Source: G965212025 sp965237985
GTDB lineage: Bacteria > Pseudomonadota > Gammaproteobacteria > Poriferisulfidales > Oxydemutatoraceae
DNA: 64,000 bases
NCBI GenBank assembly: GCA_965237985.1
Contig: OZ250161.1
Span: forward strand, 1,426,001-1,490,000
Direction: 5' to 3'
Part shown: one piece after another, positions 9,164 to 18,315 of the stretch
How the letters are laid out: each line of letters opens with the position of its first letter
How positions within the stretch are numbered: position 1 is the stretch's first letter
The notes under the pieces: generated by a model
What the model saw: only the letters and a program-made list of their open reading frames with translations
Database searches by the model: none
What the model was told of the DNA's origin: nothing
Translations under genes and position numbers: made by a program

Positions 9164-9223
9164 GCACTTTATGAATAGATTTAAGTATGGAGTGCAAGAA
9201 CCGGGAAGGCTATGCTGACCACG

Positions 9224-9252
9224 ATTTTATAAATATTGATTGTTCTTGACAA
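9224..9252 (-). promoter_or_regulatory. Predicted sigma-70 promoter of dnaA
   Basis: On the minus strand, TTGTCA (9247-9252) is followed after 17 bp by TAAAAT (9224-9229), 61 bp upstream of the dnaA GTG. Its -35 shares five bases with the rpmH -35 on the opposite strand, so RNA polymerase can probably occupy only one promoter at a time. Confidence 0.55.
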
Positions 9253-9273
9253 GGACAAATAATGTGCTAGCGT
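9246..9273 (+). promoter_or_regulatory. Predicted sigma-70 promoter of rpmH-rnpA
   Basis: A perfect TTGACA (9246-9251), a 16-bp spacer and a weaker TAGCGT -10 (9268-9273) lie 22 bp before the rpmH ATG. It overlaps the divergent dnaA promoter. Confidence 0.55.
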
Positions 9274-9295
9274 TTCACTCCGGCGGAGTCGCGTA

Positions 9296-9430
9296 ATGAA
9301 GAGAACATTTCAACCCAGCAACAAGAAGCGCAAAAGAAGGCACGGGTTTCGTGCTCGAATGCAGGATTATGCTGGTCGCGCCGTGATTTCTAGACGGCGC
9401 AGAAAAGGGCGTACACGCCTCTCAGCCTGA
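9296..9430 (+). CDS. rpmH: 50S ribosomal protein L34
   Basis: Small, very basic protein of the large ribosomal subunit. The 44 residues begin MKRTFQPSNKKRKRRHGFRARM and continue with GRAVISRRRRKGRTRLSA, the standard L34 sequence and length. A CGGAG-type ribosome-binding site precedes the ATG by about 9 nt. It is the first gene of the rpmH-rnpA-yidC-mnmE group and diverges from dnaA. The gene is short but unmistakable. Confidence 0.98.
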   Translation: MKRTFQPSNKKRKRRHGFRARMQDYAGRAVISRRRRKGRTRLSA

Positions 9431-9462
9431 CTTTCGTTAACCAAGGTCGTGAGTCCGATTTC

Positions 9463-9834
9463 ATGGACACACGGGAAACTTTTCCAAAGACCGGAAGGAT
9501 TTGCCGCAGAAAAGACTTTAATGCGGTTTTTAAAAACACGACTTTATGGCCGCAAAGAAGCGGAGTTTTTGTTTTGCATCTAAAGAAAAACTGTTTAGGA
9601 CATCCTCGTCTCGGTCTTGTGGTCTCGCGTCGTGTTTCCAAAAAAGCGGTGGAAAGGAATCGTATCAAAAGGGCGATAAGAGAAAGCTTTCGTAGGCATC
9701 CACAGGGTGATCTGGACATGGTTGTGGTTTGTAAACCAGGTGTAAACGCCCTAACACACGCTCAATTGAACCAGTTTTTGCAAGCAGGATGGGAGAAAAT
9801 TGTGCAGGCTTTGAAGCGTAGCAATCATGCTTGA
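9463..9834 (+). CDS. rnpA: Ribonuclease P protein component
   Basis: Protein subunit of RNase P, which with the M1 RNA removes tRNA 5' leaders. The 123 residues contain the family signature: LGLVVSRRVSKKAVERNRIKRAIRE (residues about 48-72, with RNRIKR). It follows rpmH by 32 bp and overlaps yidC by 8 bp. The small membrane-insertion gene yidD, which usually lies between rnpA and yidC in gammaproteobacteria, has no room here. The catalytic RNA gene (rnpB) was not seen in the window. Confidence 0.95.
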   Translation: MDTRETFPKTGRICRRKDFNAVFKNTTLWPQRSGVFVLHLKKNCLGHPRLGLVVSRRVSKKAVERNRIKRAIRESFRRHPQGDLDMVVVCKPGVNALTHAQLNQFLQAGWEKIVQALKRSNHA

Positions 9835-11527
9835 CAGCTTGCGGTTTCCGCTTTACCTGGCTTTGGCTTTTGTCTTTCTTCTCCTTTGGCAGAACTGGCA
9901 AAGCTTTAATGAGAAACCATCACAAAGCGACGGGGCGACAGACTTCATCCCTTCTTTGGCTGTGGACAACATGGCGCAGGAAGACATTCCCGATGCGGTT
10001 TCAGGTTCTCGACTGAAGGGCCAGGTTCCCTCTTTGGATCTTCCGGATGTGGTTACTGACCAACAGCAATGGATTCGTGTTGAAACGGACATTTTTATTC
10101 TCTGGATCAGTCCCGGGGGCGGTGATATCAAGCGGCTCGATTTACGCAAAGTCCCTTTTTCGGGCGCATTTCCTGACCAGCCTTTTCACCTGCTTTCTTC
10201 ATCCGGCGGCAGACACTACAACCTGCAAAGTGGCCTGTTACATGACCGCCTGCCCGGCATTTCCGCTGAAACCACTTCTCAACTTGCGCCTTCACATCAT
10301 GCCGACTTCCGAGCCAGACAACAGGAATACCGCATGGAAAATAATGAAAACTCATTGACCGTCTCGCTTTTCTGGCGCAACGAAGCCGCTGGGCTGGAAG
10401 TGGAAAAACGCTATATTTTTACGAGAGGAGAATATCTTTTCGTCCTTGAGCAGATCATCAATAATTGGGGAGATGTTCCCTGGACAGGACGTCAATATCG
10501 CCAGTTACGCCGTGGCGTGCCTTCCGAAGAAGAGAGTTCACCACTTATTTATACCTATACCGGTGCGGCCTATTACGACGGGAAATATCACAAAGAATCT
10601 TTTGAAAATATTCAGGAATCGCCCCTGAGCGAGGCTCTGACCGGAGGCTGGGTCGCCATGTTGCAGCATTATTTTCTGGCAGCGTTTATTCCCCAGCAAA
10701 GAGAGGTGAACGATCTCTATACCAAAGCGGTCATGGGGGCTTCATTTCAGGAATATCTCATTGGCATGCGCTCTCAGCCCTTAGTGGTTCCGGCAGGTGA
10801 AAGCGGAACCTTCAGTACCCGGGTGTTTGCGGGCCCCAAGCTGCAAAACCAGCTTGAAAGTATTACTGAAGGCTTGGAATTGTCTACAGATTACGGAATT
10901 TTTAGTGTTTTTTCCAAGCCTTTGTTTTGGTTGCTGGATAAGATTCACTCCTATGTCGGCAACTGGGGCTGGGCAATTATTTTGTTGACCTTCCTGATTA
11001 AGCTGGTGTTTTACAAACTTTCGGAAACCAGCTACCGGGCGATGGCAAAAATGAAAAAATTTCAGCCGCGCATTACTACGCTCCGGGAGCGGTACAAAGA
11101 CGATCGCAGCAGACTGCAGAAGGAGGTCATGGAGCTGTACAAGCGTGAAAAAGTCAACCCACTCGGTGGCTGTTTGCCGATATTGGTGCAAATCCCTGTT
11201 TTTATTGCTCTTTATTGGGTACTCCTGGAAAGTGTGGAACTGCGCCAAGCACCCTTTATGTTTTGGATACACGATCTTGCCACGCGTGACCCCTATTTTG
11301 TGCTGCCACTCCTAATGGGATTATCAATGTTCGGGCAACAGAAAATGAGTCCTGCTCCCCCGGACCCCATGCAAGCCAAGATCATGATGGCTTTGCCTAT
11401 TGTGTTTACTGTTTTTTTCGCTTTTTTCCCGGCGGGCCTGGTACTTTACTGGCTTACCAACAACCTGCTTTCCATAGCCCAGCAGTCGGTGATCAATCGG
11501 CGTGTTCTGGCAGAAGAAAAAGCGTGA
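9827..11527 (+). CDS. yidC: Membrane protein insertase YidC
   Basis: Inner-membrane insertase and chaperone that works alone or with SecYEG. At 566 residues it is a Gram-negative-type YidC. It has an N-terminal membrane anchor (LRFPLYLALAFVFLLLW), a large periplasmic beta domain (about 60-340), and the conserved C-terminal transmembrane core including GNWGWAIILLTFLIKLVFY, NPLGGCLPILVQIPVF and FPAGLVLYWLTNN. A cytoplasmic basic loop (MAKMKKFQPRI) follows the second membrane helix. The start overlaps rnpA by 8 nt, indicating translational coupling. Confidence 0.97.
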   Translation: MLDSLRFPLYLALAFVFLLLWQNWQSFNEKPSQSDGATDFIPSLAVDNMAQEDIPDAVSGSRLKGQVPSLDLPDVVTDQQQWIRVETDIFILWISPGGGDIKRLDLRKVPFSGAFPDQPFHLLSSSGGRHYNLQSGLLHDRLPGISAETTSQLAPSHHADFRARQQEYRMENNENSLTVSLFWRNEAAGLEVEKRYIFTRGEYLFVLEQIINNWGDVPWTGRQYRQLRRGVPSEEESSPLIYTYTGAAYYDGKYHKESFENIQESPLSEALTGGWVAMLQHYFLAAFIPQQREVNDLYTKAVMGASFQEYLIGMRSQPLVVPAGESGTFSTRVFAGPKLQNQLESITEGLELSTDYGIFSVFSKPLFWLLDKIHSYVGNWGWAIILLTFLIKLVFYKLSETSYRAMAKMKKFQPRITTLRERYKDDRSRLQKEVMELYKREKVNPLGGCLPILVQIPVFIALYWVLLESVELRQAPFMFWIHDLATRDPYFVLPLLMGLSMFGQQKMSPAPPDPMQAKIMMALPIVFTVFFAFFPAGLVLYWLTNNLLSIAQQSVINRRVLAEEKA

Positions 11528-11547
11528 AAATTCCCGCCTGACAGTTT

Positions 11548-12912
11548 TTGGCCAGCAGCACCGACACCATTGTCGCTGTTGCCACACCGCCTGGTTGTGG
11601 AGCCATCGCTATAGTGCGACTGAGTGGTCCAGCCGTGCCGGAAATTGCCACCACTGTGCTCGGCTCATTGCCGCGCCCGCGGGAGGCGGTATTCAGGCGT
11701 TTTCGCGATGCATCGCGAAATGTTATCGATGAAGGAATTGCTATTTTTTTCCCGGCACCACACAGTTTCAGTGGAGAGGATATGCTGGAAATTCATGTCC
11801 ACGGCAGCCTCGCAGTGTTGGCTCAGGTCAATGCGCTTTTGTTGTCTTTGGGTGCCCGTATGGCCAGCCCCGGTGAGTTTAGTCAGCGGGCATTTTGCAA
11901 CGGCAAATATGATTTGCTGCAACTGGAAGGCATTGCCGATTTAATCAGCAGTGCCGGAGTGAATGCGGCACGGAGCGCACAACGTTCACTGCAGGGAGAG
12001 TTTTCAAAAACCATCCGGGTTTTTTGTAAAATTCTGGAAGCCTTGCGAGTGGAAGTAGAGGCGGATATAGATTTTTTCGCCGAAGACCCACAGGAATTGC
12101 TTGGCGAAACCCTGATCACGCGCTTGAATGTGTTAGAGGAGAAGCTACAGGAAACCTTGCGCCAGGCACAGCGTGGCAAAATGCTCAGCTGCGGTGCACA
12201 GCTGGCAATTGCCGGACGGCCCAATGTCGGAAAATCGACGCTTTTCAATTGCCTTGTGGGGCGAGACGAAGCCATAGTCAGCAAGGACCCCGGTACCACC
12301 CGCGACGTTTTGCGTTGTCAGGTATTGCTCCGTAATGTGCCGATTACGATGCACGACACAGCCGGGCTGCGTGAAGGATCCACGGACAGTATTGAAGTCC
12401 AAGGCATAAAGCGGGCCTGGGACACGTTTCGACAATCCGATCTGGTACTGGTGTTAATGGCTCCAGAGACCGGGTTTGGCAACACGGAAAAAGCATTGCT
12501 TGCAGCACTGGCGGATGAAAATATCAGCACCATTCCAGTTTGCAACAAAGCGGATTTGCTGGACAAAACCACGACCGGGAATTTGCCTTTTGCAAATGTG
12601 GGAGCACCCGTCCCGATGATCTCCGCAAAAACCGGTGCCGGCCTTGCAACTCTGATCGATCAGCTGCTGCGTTGCCTGAATGCACCGGGCGAGAACGAAG
12701 ATGTGTTTATTGCCAGGACACGGCATATCAGTGGTTTGCAGACCTGCCTTCAGTTTTTGCAAAATGCGCGAGAGTCTTTGCATACCGGGCTTTTGGAGCT
12801 GGTTGCTGAAGATCTGGCACAGGCACGCCAAGCACTGGCAGAACTGCTTGGAGAACAGACTACGGAAGCGCTCCTTGGTGAAATTTTTTCAAGCTTCTGT
12901 GTTGGCAAGTAG
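11548..12912 (+). CDS. mnmE: tRNA modification GTPase MnmE
   Basis: With MnmG it forms the enzyme that adds the (carboxymethyl)aminomethyl group to U34 of certain tRNAs. The N-terminal TIVAVATPPG matches the E. coli start, so the TTG at 11548 is chosen despite no clear ribosome-binding site. The inserted G domain has GRPNVGKST, DPGTTRD, DTAG and NKAD. The protein ends in FCVGK, equivalent to the C-(I/L/V)-G-K tail whose cysteine is functional. At 454 residues it is normal length. A 447-bp spacer separates it from mnmG. Confidence 0.97.
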   Translation: MASSTDTIVAVATPPGCGAIAIVRLSGPAVPEIATTVLGSLPRPREAVFRRFRDASRNVIDEGIAIFFPAPHSFSGEDMLEIHVHGSLAVLAQVNALLLSLGARMASPGEFSQRAFCNGKYDLLQLEGIADLISSAGVNAARSAQRSLQGEFSKTIRVFCKILEALRVEVEADIDFFAEDPQELLGETLITRLNVLEEKLQETLRQAQRGKMLSCGAQLAIAGRPNVGKSTLFNCLVGRDEAIVSKDPGTTRDVLRCQVLLRNVPITMHDTAGLREGSTDSIEVQGIKRAWDTFRQSDLVLVLMAPETGFGNTEKALLAALADENISTIPVCNKADLLDKTTTGNLPFANVGAPVPMISAKTGAGLATLIDQLLRCLNAPGENEDVFIARTRHISGLQTCLQFLQNARESLHTGLLELVAEDLAQARQALAELLGEQTTEALLGEIFSSFCVGK

Positions 12913-13359
12913 TTGGCAATGCCTTATAAATTGCACCCAGTCGGCGGCGGCAGTCGTCAGCCCAAAATGAAAATGTTCGTTTCCGACAGAAAAAAAGGAT
13001 TTATATACTGTTTTGGGCGACAGCGAAAAAAGATTCGCGTTACATGACCCGGGGGGTGCAACAGGCACATATGGATCGGCAAAAGGGATTGACGATCGAA
13101 AATTCGATTTCACCATATCGATTCTGCAATCCGACCCATCAAGATGATTTTCTCTTCAGTGCCCAGGGTAGAGTGCGACCAGCGCCTCTGGAAAGCCGCT
13201 CATGAGGGCAGGCAACGAGGTAAAGGAACGGGTTTGGAAGGCCTTGAAAGAAGAAAAGGGTTTCAGTCAGTTCAGGGAACTCACGTATAATTCCTTTGGC
13301 TTTTTATTGCGTCGTGTTTTCTTGGGGCCGGTGCTCTGTTCGTGCCTGAAATTTGCAAT
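12913..13359. other. mnmE-mnmG spacer
   Basis: These 447 bp hold no recognisable gene. The open frames on either strand lack ribosome-binding sites and family motifs. A possible promoter for mnmG lies at 13262-13291. Nothing resembling the missing rsmG was found. Confidence 0.5.
13262..13291 (+). promoter_or_regulatory. Possible sigma-70 promoter of mnmG
   Basis: A perfect TATAAT (13286-13291) is preceded after 18 bp by a weak TTCAGT (13262-13267), about 68 bp upstream of the mnmG ATG. The -10 is convincing and the -35 is poor. Confidence 0.4.
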
Positions 13360-15252
13360 ATGTCAAAATCTTTAGTTTATGACGTCATAGTGATCGGTGG
13401 CGGGCACGCCGGTTGCGAAGCGGCGTTGGCCGCGGCTCGTTGTGGTGCCGAGACCCTGTTGGTCACCCATAGTCTGGAAACTTTGGGACAAATGAGCTGC
13501 AACCCTGCCATCGGTGGCGTGGGCAAAAGCCAGTTGGTGGCAGAAATTGATTCTTTGGGGGGAATGATGGCGATTGCCGGGGATCGTGCCGGCATCCATT
13601 TCAGAACGCTCAACATGAGCAAAGGGCCGGCGGTGCGCGCTACCCGGGCGCAAACGGATCGCCAGATTTATCGGAAGGTAGTTCGTTGCCTGCTGGAAGA
13701 AGAACAAGCCTTGTATTTTTTGCAGGAAAAAGTGGACGACCTTTTGATTAAAAACCAACGTCTACAGGGTGTGGTCACGAGCCTGGGTCTGCATATTCAT
13801 GCTCCTGCTGTTGTGCTGACCGCCGGCACCTTTCTTGCCGGGCGCATCCATGTCGGGAAATCCCAGGATGCGGGTGGTCGGGCCGGGGCACCGGCATCCA
13901 ACCGTCTGGCCGCGCGTTTGCGCGAATTGAATACCGGCACACGGCGCATGAAAACCGGAACGCCGCCGCGAATTGACGGGCGCTCAGTCGATTTTTCAGG
14001 TCTGGAGGTGCAAAAAAGCGAGTACCCCTCGCCGGCACTTTCGTTCCTCGGCAGCGGTGCCGACCATCCTCGCCAAGTGCCCTGCCATCTTACTCGCACC
14101 AATGAAACAACCCATGCCATCGTTCGCGACGCCCTGAAACAATCGCCTCTGTACAGCGGGGCGATTCGCGCTCCTGGCCCCCGCTACTGTCCTTCCATTG
14201 AAGACAAGGTGGTGCGTTTTGCAGAGCGTGACTGGCACCGGGTGTTTATTGAGCCCGAAGGACTCGCCACCCAAGCAGTGTACCCCAATGGTATTTCGAC
14301 AAGCTTGCCCTATCACGTCCAAATCGCCATGGTGCGTTCCATAAAAGGATTTGAAAAGGCTCGAATCACTGCTCCGGGTTATGCCATTGAATACGATTGT
14401 TTTGATCCGCGAAAGTTGCATATGAGCTTTGAAACCCAGGAGATTTCCGGTTTGTTTTTCGCCGGTCAGATTAACGGCACCACCGGATATGAAGAAGCAG
14501 CGGCGCAAGGCCTTCTGGCCGGGTTGAACGCAGCGCGCAGCAGCTTCGGCAAGGAGCCTTGGTGGCCCTTGCGTTCAGAAGCCGCCATGGGGGTTTTGCT
14601 CGATGACTTGACCATGCGGGGGATCACGGAGCCCTACCGGATGTTTAGCAGTCGCATGGAGTACCGTCTTAGTTTGCGCGAAGACAATGCCGATTTGCGG
14701 TTGACCCCGCAGGGCCGCAAACTGGGTCTGGTGGATGATCGGCGCTGGCGGGTGTTTGTCGAAAAGCGCGAGGCGATTGAGCGCGAACAGGCGCGGCTGC
14801 GCGCAAGCTGTTTCAATCCCGCGGTCATAAAGAAGAATCTCCTTGCCGGCAGTGACAGGGCTGTGCCGGCAGTCTGTACTGGAGAGTCTTTGCTGGCGCA
14901 GCCCGGTGTACGTTATGCGGACGTGGCGAAGCAGGCGGGTTTTTCTGACCCGGAACAAAACCTGCAAGTTGTAAAGCAATTGGAAATCCAGGCGCTTTAT
15001 GCCGGTCATATCAAACGCCAGGCCCGGGAAATAGAAAAATTGAAGGCTCGGGAAAAACAGCGTATCCGTGCGGACTTTGATTTTGCCAAGGTTTCCGGTT
15101 TGTCGAATGAAGTCCGTGACAAGCTGGTGAGATTTCGCCCTCGAACTATCGGACAAGCCAGTCGCTTGGAAGGCGTCACGCCGGTCTGCATGTCATTATT
15201 GCTGGCGCACATGAAACACGAGGAACAGGCTCGTGAACGCCCTCCTGAGTAA
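13360..15252 (+). CDS. mnmG: tRNA uridine 5-carboxymethylaminomethyl modification enzyme MnmG
   Basis: FAD-dependent partner of MnmE in wobble-uridine modification. From the ATG at 13360 the protein has 630 residues (E. coli 629). An in-frame GTG six codons upstream is less likely. The N terminus carries the FAD-binding VIGGGHAGCEAALAAAR, then CNPAIGGVGK, RATRAQTDR, GTPPRIDGRSVDF and the late GTTGYEEAAAQG, SRMEYRLSLREDNAD and RPRTIGQASRLEGVTP. In related bacteria rsmG follows; here a DUF302-like gene occupies that position. Confidence 0.97.
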   Translation: MSKSLVYDVIVIGGGHAGCEAALAAARCGAETLLVTHSLETLGQMSCNPAIGGVGKSQLVAEIDSLGGMMAIAGDRAGIHFRTLNMSKGPAVRATRAQTDRQIYRKVVRCLLEEEQALYFLQEKVDDLLIKNQRLQGVVTSLGLHIHAPAVVLTAGTFLAGRIHVGKSQDAGGRAGAPASNRLAARLRELNTGTRRMKTGTPPRIDGRSVDFSGLEVQKSEYPSPALSFLGSGADHPRQVPCHLTRTNETTHAIVRDALKQSPLYSGAIRAPGPRYCPSIEDKVVRFAERDWHRVFIEPEGLATQAVYPNGISTSLPYHVQIAMVRSIKGFEKARITAPGYAIEYDCFDPRKLHMSFETQEISGLFFAGQINGTTGYEEAAAQGLLAGLNAARSSFGKEPWWPLRSEAAMGVLLDDLTMRGITEPYRMFSSRMEYRLSLREDNADLRLTPQGRKLGLVDDRRWRVFVEKREAIEREQARLRASCFNPAVIKKNLLAGSDRAVPAVCTGESLLAQPGVRYADVAKQAGFSDPEQNLQVVKQLEIQALYAGHIKRQAREIEKLKAREKQRIRADFDFAKVSGLSNEVRDKLVRFRPRTIGQASRLEGVTPVCMSLLLAHMKHEEQARERPPE

Positions 15253-15258
15253 GGCAAA

Positions 15259-15735
15259 GTGTTGCCGGCGAATTTCATATGCAGACCGCTGTGTCTGCTG
15301 TGGTTTTTTCTGTTGCCATTGCCTGCTTCTCTGTCGGCGGCAGCGGATGCGGGACAGGTGCATACCCAAAGTCGCTACACGGTTGCCGCCACTACCGAAC
15401 GTGCAAAGCGCCTGATCGAGGCGGCGCAGTACCGCGTTTTTGGTGTCATTGATCACGCCGCCGAAGCGAGCAAGGCCGGTGCCCGCTTGCCGGAAACCCG
15501 ATTGCTGGTGTTTGGCTATCCGCCCCTGGAGTCCTTGTTGTTGTTGAAACGCCAGGATGTGGGCCTGGAATTGCCCCTGAAACTTTTGATCTGGGAAGAC
15601 GCGAAACAGGTGGTCTGGATCAGCTACCGAAAACCCGCCATTGCTTTGAAAGCCTATCAGTTGAAAGGCGTCGATGCCCTTCTTGAACAGATCGACCAGG
15701 TTTACGGAGATATCTCACGCGCTGCTGCACGCTAG
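15259..15735 (+). CDS. Exported DUF302-family protein
   Basis: The 158-residue product begins with a signal peptide (LCLLWFFLLPLPASLSAAA). It contains a DUF302-like domain: a VAATTERAKRLIEAAQYRVFGVIDHAAEA helix region, then LPETRLLVFGYPPLESLLLLKRQDVGLELPLKLLIWED and VVWISYR. Biochemical function of the family is uncertain. A GTG start six bases after the mnmG stop is the only reasonable one, followed at once by a TTG. The gene lies where rsmG is usually found and 14 bp before parA. Confidence 0.7.
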   Translation: MLPANFICRPLCLLWFFLLPLPASLSAAADAGQVHTQSRYTVAATTERAKRLIEAAQYRVFGVIDHAAEASKAGARLPETRLLVFGYPPLESLLLLKRQDVGLELPLKLLIWEDAKQVVWISYRKPAIALKAYQLKGVDALLEQIDQVYGDISRAAAR

Positions 15736-15749
15736 GGAGACGGCTTCAG

Positions 15750-16529
15750 TTGGCGAGAAAAATAGCGATTGCAAATCAGAAAGGCGGCGTTGGAAAAACC
15801 ACGACGGCGATCAATTTAGCAGCTTCGTTGACGGTTGTTGGTTCCAGGACTTTGCTGATAGACATGGACCCGCAAGGCAACGCAACCACGGGTAGCGGTA
15901 TTGACAAGGATGAGGTCGAAAACACTGCGGCGGATCTTTTGCTCGGAAGAAAAACCTTGTCGGAATGCGTGGTGTTAGCAGCGGCTGGCAATTATGCGCT
16001 GGTTGCGGGCAATGAGGCCTTGATAGCGGCGGAAATCGAACTGCATGGTGTGGAAAATCGCGAACTTCGTTTGAAAAAAGCACTGTCTGGCAGGCTCGAT
16101 GAATACCGCTTTGTTTTGTTTGACTGCCCACCGACCCTAAACTTGTTGACCGTGAATGTCCTGGCAGCAGCAGACGAAGTCATCGCACCCATACAATGCG
16201 AGTTTTACGCACTGGAGGGAATTTCCGCTTTACTGGAATCGATCCGGGAAATTCGTTCCCGGGTGAACAACGACTTGCGTTTAACCGGCGCACTGCGCAC
16301 TATGTTTGATCCGAGAAACAACCTGGCACTGGACGTTTCCAGGAAGTTGGAAACGTATTTTGGAGACGATTTGTTCCGCAGCATCATTCCCCGCAATATC
16401 ACTTTGGCTGAAGCACCGAGCCACGGCTTGCCGGCACTTTGTTACGACAGCAAGGCACGCGGCAGCCGGGCTTACATGATGCTGGCTGGCGAAATTCTCA
16501 GCCGCGAAGCGACCAGGAGACGCTTGTGA
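15750..16529 (+). CDS. parA: Chromosome partitioning ATPase ParA (Soj)
   Basis: Walker-type ATPase that moves ParB-parS complexes after origin duplication. The N terminus has IAIANQKGGVGKTTTAINLAASL with the deviant Walker A lysine, then LLIDMDPQGNAT (A') and FVLFDCPPTLNLLTVN (Walker B). The 259 residues and lack of an N-terminal helix-turn-helix mark a chromosomal ParA. The start is a TTG preceded by GGGAG at 10 nt. It overlaps parB by 4 nt, and two parS sites lie about 10 kb away. Confidence 0.97.
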   Translation: MARKIAIANQKGGVGKTTTAINLAASLTVVGSRTLLIDMDPQGNATTGSGIDKDEVENTAADLLLGRKTLSECVVLAAAGNYALVAGNEALIAAEIELHGVENRELRLKKALSGRLDEYRFVLFDCPPTLNLLTVNVLAAADEVIAPIQCEFYALEGISALLESIREIRSRVNNDLRLTGALRTMFDPRNNLALDVSRKLETYFGDDLFRSIIPRNITLAEAPSHGLPALCYDSKARGSRAYMMLAGEILSREATRRRL

Positions 16530-17392
16530 AACGCACCCGTCGCAACGCACTCGGCCGTCTGGGGATGGATGCTTTGCTTTCGTCCCGGCACCCGCTCAAG
16601 CCCCGCGCACAGGAATTACGACACCTGTCTATAGCCACGATTCGTTCGAACCCCTACCAGCCGCGCACTGATATAAGTGAAGCCGGACTCGCGACATTGG
16701 CGGATTCGATAAAAAAACAGGGGATTTTGCAACCCTTGCTGGTTCGTGCCACAAAGGATGGAAGTTATGAATTGATTGCCGGAGAGAGGCGGTTGCGCGC
16801 TGCCGGACTGGCGGGCCAGGAAACGGTTCCGGCCTTGGTGAAAGAAGCATCGGATCAGGACTTGGCGGTGCTTTCCTTGGTTGAGAACATTCAGCGTTCT
16901 GACTTGAATGTTTTGGAAGAAGCCGAGTCTTACCGGAAGCTGATGCGCTCTTTCGAATGTACGCAACAGGCGATTGCCGATCTGACCGGCCGCTCCCGAC
17001 CGGCAATCGCCAACCTGTTGCGCCTGTTGGAACTTTCCGCAGGGCCCCGCGAACTGCTACGGCAGGGAAAATTGGAAATGGGTCATGCCCGGGTACTGCT
17101 TCGCCTGCCTTCTGAACGACAGGCCGACGCTGCCGAAGTCATTGTGGCCGAACAATTGTCGGTGCGGCGCAGTGAGGCCTTGGTTGATGCCCTCCTGAAG
17201 CCGCCTTTTTCACGTCGTGCCAAAGCTCCGAAACCGAGCCTCGAAATTGTCAGTCTTGAACGGGAACTGAGTGACCTGTTGGGGACGCCGGTCAGTGTGT
17301 CGCACCAAAAAAGCGGGCGAGGAAAATTGCTGATCCGCTACGCCAATCTCGATGTTTTGGAAGGGGTGCTGGAATTGTTGAGACGTCGATGA
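16526..17392 (+). CDS. parB: Chromosome partitioning protein ParB (Spo0J)
   Basis: CTP-dependent DNA clamp that loads at parS and spreads. The GTG at 16526, overlapping the parA stop as GTGA, gives 288 residues. It contains NPYQPR, LIAGERRLRAA (the CTP-binding GERR motif), SLVENIQRSDLN and a helix-turn-helix around QQAIADLTGRSRPAIANLLRLL. The C-terminal dimerisation region ends VLEGVLELLRRR. A longer frame reaching back into parA is an artefact of the open frame. Its expected target sites are the two perfect parS copies at 5172 and 5861. Confidence 0.96.
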   Translation: MKRTRRNALGRLGMDALLSSRHPLKPRAQELRHLSIATIRSNPYQPRTDISEAGLATLADSIKKQGILQPLLVRATKDGSYELIAGERRLRAAGLAGQETVPALVKEASDQDLAVLSLVENIQRSDLNVLEEAESYRKLMRSFECTQQAIADLTGRSRPAIANLLRLLELSAGPRELLRQGKLEMGHARVLLRLPSERQADAAEVIVAEQLSVRRSEALVDALLKPPFSRRAKAPKPSLEIVSLERELSDLLGTPVSVSHQKSGRGKLLIRYANLDVLEGVLELLRRR

Positions 17393-18315
17393 GATTGGTC
17401 CGTGGCTTACATAACCTGAAAGCGACAAAAACCGGTTGTGTTGTGGCTTTGGGAGGCTTCGACGCCATGCACATTGGGCATCTGGCGGTGATCAGGCAGG
17501 CTCAGCGGGTGGCAGAGGAGTACAAACTAGAGGCGGTGGTGGTGTTCTTTGAACCCCTGCCCAGAGAGTTTTTGTTTCCTGAGCAAATACATTCCCGAAT
17601 CTACAGTTTCGCAGAACGGACGAGGCTGCTCCAGTCTTTCGGTGTCCGGAAAGCCATCAGTCTGCGTTTTGATGAGGGTCTTAAAAATCTCACCGCGCAG
17701 GCTTTTGTGCGGGAAACATTGGTCAACAAAATTCACGCCAGGCACGTCGTGGTGGGAGAAGGATTTCGCTTTGGCAGCGTTCGCCAAGGAACTTTGGAGA
17801 CAATGCGCAGCCTTGGAAAAAGTTTAGGACTTTCCGTGTCTGCGGTGTCTGCGGTGTTTTGTCAAGGGGGGGCGGTCAGCAGCACCCGCATTCGCAGGGC
17901 GGTACGCAGCGGTGACTTTTTGCTTGCTGAGCAATTGTTGGGCAGGCCGTATGCCATTTCGGCACGGGTGACACGAGGGGATCAGCGCGGTGCCGAATTG
18001 GGCTTTCCTACTGCGAATCTGATGACGGGTTCGCGACCACGCCCCTTGCACGGTGTTTATGCGGCGTGGGTCACGGGTGCTGGGACAACTGCACTAGGCG
18101 GGGTGTTGAATGCCGGGTGTCGGCCAACTTTCAACGGAAATCGCTATGTGGTGGAGATTCATATTACCGATTATTCGGCCAATCTTTACGGCCGCCGGCT
18201 TGGCGTAGAAATGGTGGCTAAAATCCGTGACGAGCGACGTTTCGCTTCCATCAAGGCATTGCGGGCACAAATCAGTGAAGACGTGCATTCCGCTAGGCAA
18301 CACCTGCTGTCGTGA
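17389..18315 (+). CDS. ribF: Bifunctional riboflavin kinase/FAD synthetase
   Basis: Makes FMN from riboflavin and FAD from FMN. The 308 residues have an N-terminal adenylyltransferase with GGFDAMHIGH (about 22-31), EPLPREFLF, VVVGEGFRFG and SSTRIRRAVRSGD, then the flavokinase domain with LGFPTANL, HGVYAAW and YGRRLGVEMVAKIRDERRF. In the first motif the usual G-x-F-D-G-x-H reads F-D-A-M-H, a glycine-to-alanine change in the nucleotide-binding turn that is mild but uncommon. Start overlaps parB and stop overlaps ileS by 4 nt each. The downstream order ileS-lspA-ispH is typical. Confidence 0.96.
   Translation: MRLVRGLHNLKATKTGCVVALGGFDAMHIGHLAVIRQAQRVAEEYKLEAVVVFFEPLPREFLFPEQIHSRIYSFAERTRLLQSFGVRKAISLRFDEGLKNLTAQAFVRETLVNKIHARHVVVGEGFRFGSVRQGTLETMRSLGKSLGLSVSAVSAVFCQGGAVSSTRIRRAVRSGDFLLAEQLLGRPYAISARVTRGDQRGAELGFPTANLMTGSRPRPLHGVYAAWVTGAGTTALGGVLNAGCRPTFNGNRYVVEIHITDYSANLYGRRLGVEMVAKIRDERRFASIKALRAQISEDVHSARQHLLS

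Noticed and set aside
12889..13116. Minus-strand ORF between mnmE and mnmG as a gene
   Set aside because: No start signal, no family match, and composition like the non-coding spacer.
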